Source: Phenylobacterium sp. (GTDB taxonomy: Bacteria; Pseudomonadota; Alphaproteobacteria; Caulobacterales; Caulobacteraceae). From it: a stretch of 64,000 nt of DNA. The notes under the pieces are model-generated. The model ran no database searches, had not been told where the DNA came from, and saw only the letters and a list, made by a program, of their open reading frames with translations. Positions 37,255-46,565 of this stretch are shown here, in pieces (within the stretch, counting starts at the first letter, position 1; every line of letters begins with the position of its first letter). The stretch spans positions 1-64,000 of the forward strand of contig NZ_JAUSCJ010000010.1 in the NCBI RefSeq assembly GCF_030651185.1. The letters run 5' to 3'. Made by a program: the position numbers and the translations under genes.

Positions 37255-39735
37255 TCAGGCCCGCAACGCCTCCGCCCCGTCCGCCGCCACACCACCCCCG
37301 GCCTTGTCGTTCCACACCTGCTCCACGACGCGGAGCAGGCCGTCGGCGGTGATGGGCTTGGTGATGTGGCCGTCGGCGCCGGCGTCGGAGGAGGCCTGGG
37401 CGTGTTCGGGCATGGCGTTGGCGGTCAGGGTGTAGATGGGCGTGGGCGCCGCCTTCTCGCGCCCCTCCCGGCGACGGATGGCGCGGATGGCGGTCAGGCC
37501 GTCCATCACCGGCATCTGCATGTCCATCAGGATCAGATCGAAGCTGGCGCGCGCGGCCTCGTCCACGGCCTCGGCGCCGTTCTCGACGCAGGTCAGGTCG
37601 ACCCCGGCCGCTCCCAGGATCAGTTCCACGACCCGGCGGTTGGTGGGATGGTCCTCGGCCAGCAGCACGCGCATCGTGTCGAGGTCGGCCTCCTCATTGG
37701 CGGCCTCCTCGTGCTCACCCCACAGGTCCACGGCGCCGTGGCGGCGCTGCAGTTCGAGGTCGAGGGCGAAGGTCGAGCCCTGGCCCGGTTCCGAGGTCGC
37801 CGACAGCGTCCCGCCCATGGCCTCGGCCAGGGAGCGGGATATGGCGAGCCCGAGGCCGGTTCCGCCAAATCTCCGCGTGATGGAGCCGTCGGCCTGCTGG
37901 AACCGCCCGAACAGGCGCTGGCGGGTTTCCTCGTCGAAACCGATGCCCGTGTCGCTGACCTCGAAGGTGAGGTGGGTGGAGGTCTCGTCGCGCCGCGCCT
38001 TCACCGCCAGCTTCACCTCGCCGGCGTTGGTGAACTTCACCGCATTGCCCAGCAGGTTGGTGAGGATCTGGCGGATGCGCGGCGCATCGCCGTCGAAGGA
38101 CCCCTGGGCGTAGGGGTCGCACTCGACGATCAGCTTCAGGTCCTTGGCCTGGGCGCTCGCATGGAACAGCGAGGCGCAGGCATTGACCGAGGTGGCCATG
38201 TCGAAGGGCTCGGGGCGGATCTCCAGCCGGCCGGCCTCGATGCGGGCCAGGTCCAGGATGTCGGTGAGCAGGGCTTCCAGGGTCTGGGCCGAGGTTTCGA
38301 TCAGATTGACCATCTCGGCCTGGCCGGCAGTCAGCTCGGTGCGGGCCAGCGCCCCGGCGATGCCCATGACGCCATTCAGCGGGGTGCGGATCTCGTGGCT
38401 CATATTGGCCAGGAACTCGCTCTTGGCCTTGTTGGCGGTCTCGGCTTCCTCCTTGGCCTTCACCAGTTCCAGTTCGCCGCGCTTCTCCTTGTCGATATTG
38501 CGCAGCACCCCCAGCACCCGGACGATGCGGCCGCGTTCGTCGCGGATCGCCTCGCAGGCTGAGTAGTGCCACTGGTGCGGCCCCTCCTTCCGGGTCATGC
38601 GATAGACCTGCCGGAACGGGGCGCCGCCTTCGACGTATTCGTCCCAGGCGCGCATGGCCTCGTCGCGGTCGGCCGGATGGATGCCGCGCCAGATGTCGGC
38701 GTTCATCTCCTCATAGGTTGAGGCGCCCGCCTCGCCTTGCTGGGGCGACTGGTACCCGGCGCCGGTCAGTTCGCGGCGCTTCCAGTCCATCTCCCACATG
38801 CGCAACTCGCCGATCTCCATGGCGAGCTTCAGCCGTTCCTCGTTGCGCTTGGCCTCCTCCAGGGCGTCGGCGGTGCGGGTGACGTCCACCGACATGATCA
38901 GCAGGCCGCCGATCTCGCCGTCGGCCTCGCGCCAGGGATTGATCTCCACCCGCGCCCACAGATGGCGGCCGTCGGGCAGGTTCACCGGCACGCGGTCGTG
39001 CTGCACGGTCTGGCCCTTGAGGCAGCGGTTGTAGACCGGCGCCCAGCGCTGCGTGTCGGGATAGGCTTCGTAAAGGCTCTGGCCGGAGACATCCTCGCTC
39101 TGGCGCTCGGCCCGCCAGCGGGGGCTGGCCTGGATGACCCGCATCTCCTTGTCGACCATGCAGAGCGCCACGGGGGCGGCCTGGACGAAGGCGGAGATCA
39201 TGTTGCGGGCGGCGGCGACCTCGCCGGCGGCGCGGGCCAGGTCCTGGCGGGCGGCGTAGCGGGCCCACTCGTCCCCGGCCAGGGCGGCCAGGTCGGCGAG
39301 GTAGTCGGCGAAGGCGGGATCGTGTTCACGGGGCTCGACGTCGGTCACCAGCACGGCGCCCACGCCGCGGCCGTCGGCCAGCCGGATCGGGGCGGCGGCG
39401 CAGAACCGGATGCCCAGGTCGCCGGTGACGCCTCGGTGGTCCTTGAAGCGCGGATCCTCGCGCGCGTCGGCGATCCACAACACGCCCTCCGAGCGCAGGG
39501 CCACAGCGGTGAAGGAGTCCTCGTTGGGCACCGCGCTGCGCCAGTCGTCGGGCTGGGCGGCATGCCAGGTCTGGTCGCCGTCCAGGATCACCACATCGCT
39601 GTTCGGCAACCTGGCATAGGCCTGGGCCAGGCGCGCGATGCGGGCCAGGGTCGGCTTCACCTCCGAAAGGTCCAGCCCGCCGTTGGCGGCCGGACGTTCA
39701 GCTTCGCCAAGCAAAGCCCCGTCCTTCTTGGCCAT
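37255..39735 (-). CDS. Cytosolic hybrid histidine kinase with GAF and PAS domains
   Basis: 826 residues, no membrane helix. Order: GAF domain (about 25-165, with [17 protein letters not shown]), PAS (about 180-290), a second PAS with PAC (about 300-415, [13 protein letters not shown]), HisKA with H447 in [12 protein letters not shown], HATPase (NAVKF, GIGF, GTGLGL), and a receiver with [11 protein letters not shown] and ITKPI. The sensing domains suggest a redox, light or small-molecule cue inside the cell; no cofactor-binding Cys or His signature is obvious. Confidence 0.92.
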   Translation of the reverse strand: MAKKDGALLGEAERPAANGGLDLSEVKPTLARIARLAQAYARLPNSDVVILDGDQTWHAAQPDDWRSAVPNEDSFTAVALRSEGVLWIADAREDPRFKDHRGVTGDLGIRFCAAAPIRLADGRGVGAVLVTDVEPREHDPAFADYLADLAALAGDEWARYAARQDLARAAGEVAAARNMISAFVQAAPVALCMVDKEMRVIQASPRWRAERQSEDVSGQSLYEAYPDTQRWAPVYNRCLKGQTVQHDRVPVNLPDGRHLWARVEINPWREADGEIGGLLIMSVDVTRTADALEEAKRNEERLKLAMEIGELRMWEMDWKRRELTGAGYQSPQQGEAGASTYEEMNADIWRGIHPADRDEAMRAWDEYVEGGAPFRQVYRMTRKEGPHQWHYSACEAIRDERGRIVRVLGVLRNIDKEKRGELELVKAKEEAETANKAKSEFLANMSHEIRTPLNGVMGIAGALARTELTAGQAEMVNLIETSAQTLEALLTDILDLARIEAGRLEIRPEPFDMATSVNACASLFHASAQAKDLKLIVECDPYAQGSFDGDAPRIRQILTNLLGNAVKFTNAGEVKLAVKARRDETSTHLTFEVSDTGIGFDEETRQRLFGRFQQADGSITRRFGGTGLGLAISRSLAEAMGGTLSATSEPGQGSTFALDLELQRRHGAVDLWGEHEEAANEEADLDTMRVLLAEDHPTNRRVVELILGAAGVDLTCVENGAEAVDEAARASFDLILMDMQMPVMDGLTAIRAIRRREGREKAAPTPIYTLTANAMPEHAQASSDAGADGHITKPITADGLLRVVEQVWNDKAGGGVAADGAEALRA

Positions 39736-39849
39736 GACGTCTCCCCCGATCAGTGGGGGGGAACGATGGGCGCGCGAGGGTTAAATCTCCGTGACCGTCA
39801 AAAACCGACTCTTCAAACTTCTACGCAGGGTTTTGGGTGGGCGCGCCGC

Positions 39850-40785
39850 CTACAGCAGCTTGATCTCGCGCAGCCGCTCTTTCAGGAACTCATCGGCCGT
39901 GATCGGGTCCGGATAGCGATCCGGGTGCTGCCCATCCACGCAGGACGCCAGGGTCTTGATCTCGTGGTCGGGATTGAAGTGCAGGAAGAAGGGCGTCGAA
40001 TAGCGCGGGAAGCCGCGGCGTTCGGGCGCGGGGTTCACCACCCGGTGGGTCGTCGAGGGCAGCCGGTGGTTGGTCAGGCGCTGCAGCATGTCGCCGATGT
40101 TGCAGACCACCGAGCCGGCCGGCGGATTGATCGCCAGCCACTGGCCGTCGCGGTCCAGAACCTCCAGCCCCGCCTCTTCGGCGCCAAGCAGCAGGGTGAT
40201 GACATTGATGTCCTCATGCGCCCCGGCCCGGATGTTGGGGCCGTCCTTGGGGACCGGCGGATAGTGCAGCAGGCGCAGCACCGAATTGCCGTCGTTCACC
40301 GTGGCGTCGAAGAAGTGGCGGTCGAGCTTCAGGTAGGTGGCGATGGCCTCCAGCACCTGGACCCCCAGGTCGTCGAGGGAATCGTAGAGCCAGGCGATGT
40401 CGGAGACGAAGGTCGGGGTCTCCACCGGCCAGACATTGGGCGGCATCACGTCCTGATAGGGATGGCCCGGCGGCAGGTCGCGCCCCATGTGCCAGAATTC
40501 CTTCAGGTCGAAGTGGGCCGCATCCTTGGCCGTCTCGATGCCGAAGGGGGTGTAGCCACGCTGGCCGCCGGTTCCCACCACATAGCGCCGCTTCACCTCC
40601 TCGGGCAGGGCGAAGAAGGCCTTGGTGGCGTCGGTGGCCCCCGTGACCTTCTTGTCGGGCAGGCCGTGGTCGGAGATCACCGCGAACCCGTAGCGGGCGA
40701 AGCTGTCGCCCAGGGCCTGGGAGAAGCCTTCGAAGTCGGCGCTGAAGGCCTTGAACGAAACGGGGGTGATGGCGGCTTGGGTCAT
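39850..40785 (-). CDS. Isopenicillin N synthase-like 2-oxoglutarate/Fe(II) oxygenase
   Basis: 311 residues. The iron triad is clear: H190 and D192 in GAHEDINVITLLLG, and H247 in STTHRVV. R261 and S263 in RYSTPFF bind 2-oxoglutarate. The N-terminal AVISDHGLP segment is typical of the DIOX_N region. It would hydroxylate or desaturate a small molecule of unknown nature. It starts 9 bp after the antiporter stop, so the two are co-transcribed. Confidence 0.9.
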   Translation of the reverse strand: MTQAAITPVSFKAFSADFEGFSQALGDSFARYGFAVISDHGLPDKKVTGATDATKAFFALPEEVKRRYVVGTGGQRGYTPFGIETAKDAAHFDLKEFWHMGRDLPPGHPYQDVMPPNVWPVETPTFVSDIAWLYDSLDDLGVQVLEAIATYLKLDRHFFDATVNDGNSVLRLLHYPPVPKDGPNIRAGAHEDINVITLLLGAEEAGLEVLDRDGQWLAINPPAGSVVCNIGDMLQRLTNHRLPSTTHRVVNPAPERRGFPRYSTPFFLHFNPDHEIKTLASCVDGQHPDRYPDPITADEFLKERLREIKLL

Positions 40786-40794
40786 TTGCGCCCC

Positions 40795-42690
40795 TTACAC
40801 CGACTGGCGATCCTTCTCCACCCGTCTGGAAGACTGGGGGGTGTCGGGCTCCCCATCGTCCTCGGCGCCGACCCGGCGCATCTCCGCGGCCAGCAGCCGC
40901 TCCATGGTCTCGGTGGAATCGCGGCTGGCCAGAACGTAGTTCTCCTCCTGGCCATAGGCCGGCGCCAGCTTCTCGAACAACTGCCGGTCCAGCTTGCGGA
41001 AGGTGACGGCGGCGGCCACCGCGCGCCGCTCGGTGAAGCCCAGCCGCAGCAGGGCGCGCTTGCCCATGGCAAGACTGCCTTCGAAGCTCTCACGCTCCAC
41101 GTCGTCGGCGCCGTGGGCCAGCAGGTCGTAGGCATGGCGGCGGTCCCAGGCCCGCGACATGATGGCCAGGTTGGGGAAGGCCGCCTTGGCCGCCTCCACC
41201 AGCTCCACGGCCTTGTCCTTGTCGTCGATGGCCACGATCAGCAGGCGCGCCTTCTCGGCGCCGGCGGTGCGCAACAGGTCGATGCGGCTGGCGTCGCCAT
41301 AGTGGACCTTGCGCCCGAAGGCCCGCAGCAGCTCGATCTGCTCGATGCTGGAGTCCAGGGTCACCACATTGAAGTCGTTGGCGATCAGCAGGCGGGCGGC
41401 GATCTGGCCGAACCGCCCGAAGCCGGCGACGATCACCTCCGGGTCGCCCTCGTCGAAGGGGATGTGCTCGGGCTCGGCGCCCGGGCCCGCCTGGCGGTTC
41501 AGCACCAGCTTCTCGTAGGCCAGGAAGGCCAGGGGCGTGAAGGCCATGGACAGCGCCACCACCGCCGACAGCAGTTTGGACAGGTCCGGGTCGATGACGC
41601 CCGCGGCGACGGTGAAGCCCAGCAGCACGAAGGCGAACTCGCCGCCCTGGGCCAGGGACACCGCCGAGGCGCCGGCCTCGCGACGGGGCATGCGGAACAG
41701 GGCGGCGACCCCGAACATGGCCGCGGCCTTCAGCGCCATCATGCCGATCACCAGCGCGATCAGCGCCACCGGCTGGCGGGCGATCACCGAGAAGTCGAGA
41801 CCCGCCCCCACGGTGATGAAGAACAGGCCCAGCAGCAGGCCGCGGAAGGGCTCGATGTCGGTCTCCAGCTCACGCCGGAACTCGCTCTCGGCCAGCACCA
41901 CCCCGGCCAGGAAGGCGCCTAGGGCCGGCGACAGGCCCACGGTCTGCATCAGGGCGGCGACGGCCACCACCAGCAGCAGGGCCGAGGCGGTGAAGATCTC
42001 CCGCAGCCGCGCCTGGGCGATGAAGCGGAACACCGGCCGCACCAGGTAGCGTCCACCGCCGATCACCGCGGCCACCGCGCCCAGGATGGACAGGGCCTTG
42101 GCCCAGGCGGGCAGGCCCACCAGCAGGCTGGCGCCGTGTCCGCCGGCCGCCGCAACGTCGTGGACGGGCGCGCTCATGGCCAGCAGGGGCAGCAGGGCGA
42201 ACAGAGGAATCACCGCCAGGTCCTGGAACAGCAGCACCCCGAACACCGCCTCTCCGACGGCCCCTTGGCGCATACCCTTTTCCTCCAGGTTGGCCAGGAC
42301 GATGGCCGTCGACGACAGGGCCAGAACCGCGCCGGCGGCCAGGGCGGTGCGCCAGTCGCGCCCCAGCGCCAGGCCCGCCGCGGCCATGATCAGGGTGGTG
42401 CCCACCATCTGCCCGCCGCCCAGTCCGAAGATCGCCGTCCGCATCCGCCACAGCAGCGCCGGGCGCACCTCCAGCCCGATCAGGAACAGCAGGATCACCA
42501 CCCCGAACTCGGCGAACTTCATGACGTCGGCGGGCTCCCCCACCAGGTCCAGCAGGAAGGGCCCGACGATGACGCCGGCGATCAGGTAGCCCAGCACCGA
42601 GCCCAGGCCGATGCGCTTGGCGATCGGCACCGAGACCACGCCCGCGGTCAGATAGACCAGGGCCTGGATCAGCAGGTCCTGACCGTTCAT
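40795..42690 (-). CDS. CPA2-family K+/H+ antiporter with TrkA-N domain (KefB/KefC type)
   Basis: 631 residues. Twelve or so membrane helices (1-390) carry the cation/proton exchanger signature FLIGLEVRPALLWRMR and QDLAVIPLFALLP. A cytosolic RCK/TrkA-N domain then starts VIVAGFGRFGQIAARLL and binds nucleotide. It exports K+ (or Na+) in exchange for protons under electrophile or pH stress. Whether it is glutathione-gated cannot be told. First gene of an operon with the 2OG oxygenase. Confidence 0.9.
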   Translation of the reverse strand: MNGQDLLIQALVYLTAGVVSVPIAKRIGLGSVLGYLIAGVIVGPFLLDLVGEPADVMKFAEFGVVILLFLIGLEVRPALLWRMRTAIFGLGGGQMVGTTLIMAAAGLALGRDWRTALAAGAVLALSSTAIVLANLEEKGMRQGAVGEAVFGVLLFQDLAVIPLFALLPLLAMSAPVHDVAAAGGHGASLLVGLPAWAKALSILGAVAAVIGGGRYLVRPVFRFIAQARLREIFTASALLLVVAVAALMQTVGLSPALGAFLAGVVLAESEFRRELETDIEPFRGLLLGLFFITVGAGLDFSVIARQPVALIALVIGMMALKAAAMFGVAALFRMPRREAGASAVSLAQGGEFAFVLLGFTVAAGVIDPDLSKLLSAVVALSMAFTPLAFLAYEKLVLNRQAGPGAEPEHIPFDEGDPEVIVAGFGRFGQIAARLLIANDFNVVTLDSSIEQIELLRAFGRKVHYGDASRIDLLRTAGAEKARLLIVAIDDKDKAVELVEAAKAAFPNLAIMSRAWDRRHAYDLLAHGADDVERESFEGSLAMGKRALLRLGFTERRAVAAAVTFRKLDRQLFEKLAPAYGQEENYVLASRDSTETMERLLAAEMRRVGAEDDGEPDTPQSSRRVEKDRQSV

Positions 42691-42810
42691 CGGGCGCGCT
42701 TGGTTTTGAGGCGTGACATGGTTGAACTATGCACCGGCGTTCTCGGTTTTGTGCACGCGAATTCGGCGTGGACGGTTCCCAAATGTTGCAGTGCGGCGTA
42801 ATGGGCATTC

Positions 42811-43530
42811 ATGGCTGACAAGACACAGAAATCCGCCGTCGACGCCCTGGCTGGGCGCCTGTTCGATGGCATGACCATAATGGCCGGGGGCTTTGGCCTC
42901 TGCGGCATCCCGGAAAACCTCATCGCGGCGATCCGCGAGAGCGGGACCAAGGACCTGACGGTGGTCTCCAACAACTGCGGCGTCGACGGCTTCGGCCTCG
43001 GCGTGCTGCTGGAGAGCGGCCAGATCCGGAAGATGATCTCGTCCTATGTCGGCGAGAACAAACTCTTCGAGCAGCTTTATCTGTCGGGCGACCTGGAGCT
43101 GGAGTTCAACCCGCAGGGCACCCTGGCCGAGCGCATCCGCGCCGGGGGCGCCGGCATCCCGGCCTTCTTCACCAAAACCGGCGTCGGCACCCTGGTGGCG
43201 GAGGGCAAGGAGGTCCGCGAGTTCGACGGCGAGATGTACGTCATGGAGCGCGGCTTGGTGGCTGATCTCTCCATCGTCAAGGCCTGGAAGGGCGACGCGG
43301 CGGGCAACCTCGTCTACCGCAAGACCGCGCGGAACTTCAATCCGATGATGGCCACGGCCGGCAAGACCACCGTGGTCGAGGTCGAGCAGCTGGTTGCGGT
43401 GGGCAGTCTCGACAAGGACAACATCCACACCCCGGGCATCTATGTCGACGCCATCGTCGCCGGGGCGAAATTCGAAAAGCGGATCGAGCGCGTCACCACG
43501 CGGCCCCGCCAAGCAAAGGCGAGCGTCTAA
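42811..43530 (+). CDS. scoA: 3-oxoacid CoA-transferase subunit A
   Basis: 239 residues. Class I CoA-transferase alpha subunit: [21 protein letters not shown] nucleotide/CoA loop (here [16 protein letters not shown]), [11 protein letters not shown], and [12 protein letters not shown] near the end. With subunit B it moves CoA from succinyl-CoA to acetoacetate or another 3-oxoacid. The stop precedes the subunit B ATG by one base. Confidence 0.93.
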   Translation: MADKTQKSAVDALAGRLFDGMTIMAGGFGLCGIPENLIAAIRESGTKDLTVVSNNCGVDGFGLGVLLESGQIRKMISSYVGENKLFEQLYLSGDLELEFNPQGTLAERIRAGGAGIPAFFTKTGVGTLVAEGKEVREFDGEMYVMERGLVADLSIVKAWKGDAAGNLVYRKTARNFNPMMATAGKTTVVEVEQLVAVGSLDKDNIHTPGIYVDAIVAGAKFEKRIERVTTRPRQAKASV

Positions 43531-43531
43531 G

Positions 43532-44176
43532 ATGGCCTGGACCCGCGAACAGATGGCGGCCCGCGCCGCCCAGGAGCTGCGCGACGGCTTCTATGTGAAC
43601 CTCGGCATCGGCATCCCGACGCTGGTGGCCAACTACATTCCTGACGGAATGAGCGTCACCCTGCAGAGCGAGAACGGCATGCTGGGCATGGGCCCCTTCC
43701 CCTATGAGGGGGAGGAGGACGCCGACCTGATCAACGCCGGCAAGCAGACCATCACCGAACTGCCGGAGAGCTCCTACTTCTCCAGCGCCGACAGCTTCGC
43801 CATGATCCGCGGCGGCCACATCGCGCTTTCCATCCTGGGCGGCATGCAGGTGTCGGAAAAGGGCGACCTGGCCAACTGGATGGTGCCGGGCAAGGTGGTG
43901 AAGGGCATGGGCGGGGCCATGGACCTGGTGGCCGGCGTCAAGCGCGTCGTCGTGGTCATGGACCATGTCGAAAAGTCCGGCGCCCCCAAGCTGCTCACCG
44001 CCTGTTCCCTGCCGCTCACCGGCGCGCGGGTCGTGGACCTGCTGATCACCGACCTCGGGGTGTTCGACATCGCCCGCGGCAAGACGCCCCTGACGCTCAC
44101 CGCGCTGGCCGACGGCGTCACCCTGGAGGAGATCACGGCCAAGACGGAAGCCAGGTTCGAGGTCGCGCTCACCTAG
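43532..44176 (+). CDS. scoB: 3-oxoacid CoA-transferase subunit B
   Basis: 214 residues from the ATG at 43532. The catalytic glutamate is E47 in LQSENGMLGMGP, which forms the glutamyl-CoA intermediate. VNLGIGIPTLVANYIP at the start and GGMQVSEKGDLANWMVPG are family motifs. It makes the active heteromer with subunit A encoded immediately upstream. The pair would feed ketone bodies or 3-oxoacids into acetyl-CoA. Confidence 0.94.
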   Translation: MAWTREQMAARAAQELRDGFYVNLGIGIPTLVANYIPDGMSVTLQSENGMLGMGPFPYEGEEDADLINAGKQTITELPESSYFSSADSFAMIRGGHIALSILGGMQVSEKGDLANWMVPGKVVKGMGGAMDLVAGVKRVVVVMDHVEKSGAPKLLTACSLPLTGARVVDLLITDLGVFDIARGKTPLTLTALADGVTLEEITAKTEARFEVALT

Positions 44177-44234
44177 GGTGAAACCTCCGGGCCTGGCCTT
44201 GCGTATGTCTGATCAGGACAACCAAGGCAGACCC

Positions 44235-44810
44235 ATGAACAAGCCCCTCTTCGCCGCCGTCGCCGCCAGCGCCCTGCTGGCGGCCAATGTCGCGCCGGCC
44301 GCCGGCGCCCTGAAGACCGCGGTCTTCGCCGGGGGCTGCTTCTGGTCGGCCGAGCACGACATCGAGCACGCCAAGGGGGTCAAGTCCGTCGTGGTCGGCT
44401 ATGCGGGCGGCGCCTCGACCCGCCCGACCTACCAGAACCACGAGGGCCACCTGGAGGCCATCAAGGTCACCTACGACCCCGCCCAGACCAGCTACTCCCT
44501 GCTGGTGGCCAACTTCTTCCACCATATCGACCCCACCGACGCGAACGGCCAGATCTGCGATCAGGGCCCGTCCTACCGCACCGCCGTCTTCGTGGAGGGG
44601 CCCGCCGAGCGCGCGGCGGCCGAAGCGGTGAAGGCCCAGGTCGCCAAGGAACTGGGCAAGTCGGTGGCGACCATGATCCTGCCCGCCGCCACCTTCCACA
44701 TGGGCGAGGCCTACCACCAGGACTACGCGAAAAAGAACCCCATGGCCTACAACGCCTACCGCGTCGGCTGCGGCCGCGAGGCGGCGCTCAAGGCGGTGTG
44801 GAAGCGCTGA
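44235..44810 (+). CDS. msrA: Peptide methionine-(S)-sulfoxide reductase, exported form
   Basis: 191 residues from the ATG at 44235. A signal peptide (about 1-24, VAPAAGA) precedes the catalytic GGCFW (C35), with YAGG and HPTDxNGQ-like motifs and a C-terminal Cys (VGCGRE) that could resolve the sulfenic acid. It repairs oxidised methionine in the periplasm. Its reductant there could be the ScsB/DsbD-type protein encoded at 55566, an inference only. The 3' end overlaps the convergent gene by 23 bases. Confidence 0.92.
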   Translation: MNKPLFAAVAASALLAANVAPAAGALKTAVFAGGCFWSAEHDIEHAKGVKSVVVGYAGGASTRPTYQNHEGHLEAIKVTYDPAQTSYSLLVANFFHHIDPTDANGQICDQGPSYRTAVFVEGPAERAAAEAVKAQVAKELGKSVATMILPAATFHMGEAYHQDYAKKNPMAYNAYRVGCGREAALKAVWKR

Positions 44811-46461
44811 CCTCGGCCGCCTTCGGTTTCGGCGGCTGCCCCGTGAGCGGATCGCGCGGCAGGGGCGCGAAGCCCTCGCCGAGGAACAGCTCGGTCTTCC
44901 GCCGCCGCGTCCTGTCCAGCATCACGCTGTGGATCTCGCGGCCGCTGACGGTCTTGAAGTCCTGGGCCAGCTCGTCGCGGTAGATCAGGTCCAGGCTGGC
45001 GGCCAGCACCAGGGCGCCGGTGGCGGGCGTCAGGGGATCGGTGGTCTCGGCCTGGTTCTGCGGATGGCCTTCGCGCACCCACATCTTCAGCGGCGGGGCG
45101 TTCGCGGCGCCGAAGAAGGCCCGCCCATAATAGGCGCTGGCGTTGAACAGGAACCGGTCGTCCACGGCCACGGCGGTCAGGCCAGGCTCCGCGGCCGCCC
45201 GTTCGGTGAGGGCCGCCACCGTCTGCTCCCAGCCCTTGGCGCGCTTGAAGGCGTTAGCCGCACCGATCTTCTCGGCCAGCGGCGGGCTGATCACGCAGGC
45301 CAGGAACAGGGTCGCGATCAGGGCCTGGCTCGCCACCGCCCCCACCAGCCACCACCGGGCCCGCCAGCGCATCAGCCAGGCGGCCACCAGGATTGATCCG
45401 GCCACGTATCCGGCCCCGGACCAGTTGGCGTTGGCCCGGCTGATGAAGGCCTGGGTGGTGACGATCAGGAACGGCGGGATGGAGAAGCACAGCAGGGTCA
45501 GGTCGGCGGCCGTCAGGCGCTTGCGCAATCCCAGCAGCACCCCGCCCCCGATCAGCACCGCGAAGGGGATCGGTCCGAACACCCCGAACTGCGAGACCAG
45601 GAATTCGCCGAGCTCCGGCAGGTTGAACAGCTTGCGCCCGCCCCAGGCGGCGTTGGCGGCGGTGTGCTGGACCGTGGCGAAACCGTGGGCCGCGTTCCAG
45701 GCCAGGTTCGGCGACAGGATCAGCAGGAAGGCGCCCAGCGCCGCGCCGGCGGTCTTCCAGTCCCAGACGCGGCGCGCGTCCTTGCTGATCAGCAGGTGCA
45801 GGGCGAGACCAATGATCGCGTAGACCGCGGCGTACTTGGAGAGGAAGGCCAGACCCACCGCCGCCCCGAAGCCCGCCGCCATCAGCAGGCGGCGGCGTCC
45901 CACCGCGGCCGGCAACTCCACATAGGCCAGCAGCGACAGCGACAGGAAGAACAGCAGGGCCGCGTCGGTGGCGATGGCCAGGGACGAGATCTGCACGCCC
46001 GGCATCAGGGCATAGAGGGCGCAGGCGGCGAACCCGACCGCCGGCCCGTACAGCCGCCGGCCGATCCCGAACACCGCCAGGGTCACCCCCAGGTGATAGA
46101 ACGGCGCGGCCAGCCGCACCCAGGCCTCGTCGTTTCCGCCGATCGCCGTGGTGGCCCAGATGGTCCAGGCGATCATCGGCGGCTTGGAGAAATAACCCCA
46201 GTCCAGGGTCCGCGACCACAGCCAGTACTGAGCTTCGTCCGGGTAGAGCTCCAGGGGGGTGACGAACAGCGCCACCAGCCGCGCCGCCGTCAGGCCGAAG
46301 GCCAGCAGCAGGGCGCCTTTCCAGTGGGCGTCGGCCCCGGGGGCGGACAAAGCGTTACCAGCCAAGCGATCTATCCCTGTTTTGGCGGCGGACCGTGGCG
46401 CGCTGGGGGCGCCCTGTAAAGGACGATGCGTGTCTTTAAAGCAGCACTCCCGACAGGACAT
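44788..46461 (-). CDS. GT39-family (ArnT-like) membrane glycosyltransferase
   Basis: 557 residues from the ATG at 46461; the first 45 residues are poorly conserved in character and a later start is possible. About ten to twelve membrane helices. The first periplasmic loop has LYPDEAQYWLWSRTLDWGYFSKPPM, the acidic pair and aromatic pattern of ArnT/PMT enzymes that use polyprenyl-phosphate sugars. It would glycosylate a lipid or protein on the outer face of the inner membrane. A soluble C-terminal domain of about 130 residues follows. Confidence 0.85.
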   Translation of the reverse strand: MSCRECCFKDTHRPLQGAPSAPRSAAKTGIDRLAGNALSAPGADAHWKGALLLAFGLTAARLVALFVTPLELYPDEAQYWLWSRTLDWGYFSKPPMIAWTIWATTAIGGNDEAWVRLAAPFYHLGVTLAVFGIGRRLYGPAVGFAACALYALMPGVQISSLAIATDAALLFFLSLSLLAYVELPAAVGRRRLLMAAGFGAAVGLAFLSKYAAVYAIIGLALHLLISKDARRVWDWKTAGAALGAFLLILSPNLAWNAAHGFATVQHTAANAAWGGRKLFNLPELGEFLVSQFGVFGPIPFAVLIGGGVLLGLRKRLTAADLTLLCFSIPPFLIVTTQAFISRANANWSGAGYVAGSILVAAWLMRWRARWWLVGAVASQALIATLFLACVISPPLAEKIGAANAFKRAKGWEQTVAALTERAAAEPGLTAVAVDDRFLFNASAYYGRAFFGAANAPPLKMWVREGHPQNQAETTDPLTPATGALVLAASLDLIYRDELAQDFKTVSGREIHSVMLDRTRRRKTELFLGEGFAPLPRDPLTGQPPKPKAAEVSASTPP

Positions 46462-46565
46462 GATGTCGTAACAAATCCGTCACCCACAGCCACATTTTTG
46501 GCGCTATAGGGACTCGCAACGCCGGGGGCCCTGGGCTGGTCCCCGCTGATGGATAGGGGATTCCA

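Noticed and set aside
38737..41922. Open frame of over 1000 codons on the plus strand across the PAS kinase, oxygenase and antiporter genes
   Set aside because: It spans three well-supported minus-strand genes and their gaps and shows no domain. It is a third-position GC artefact.
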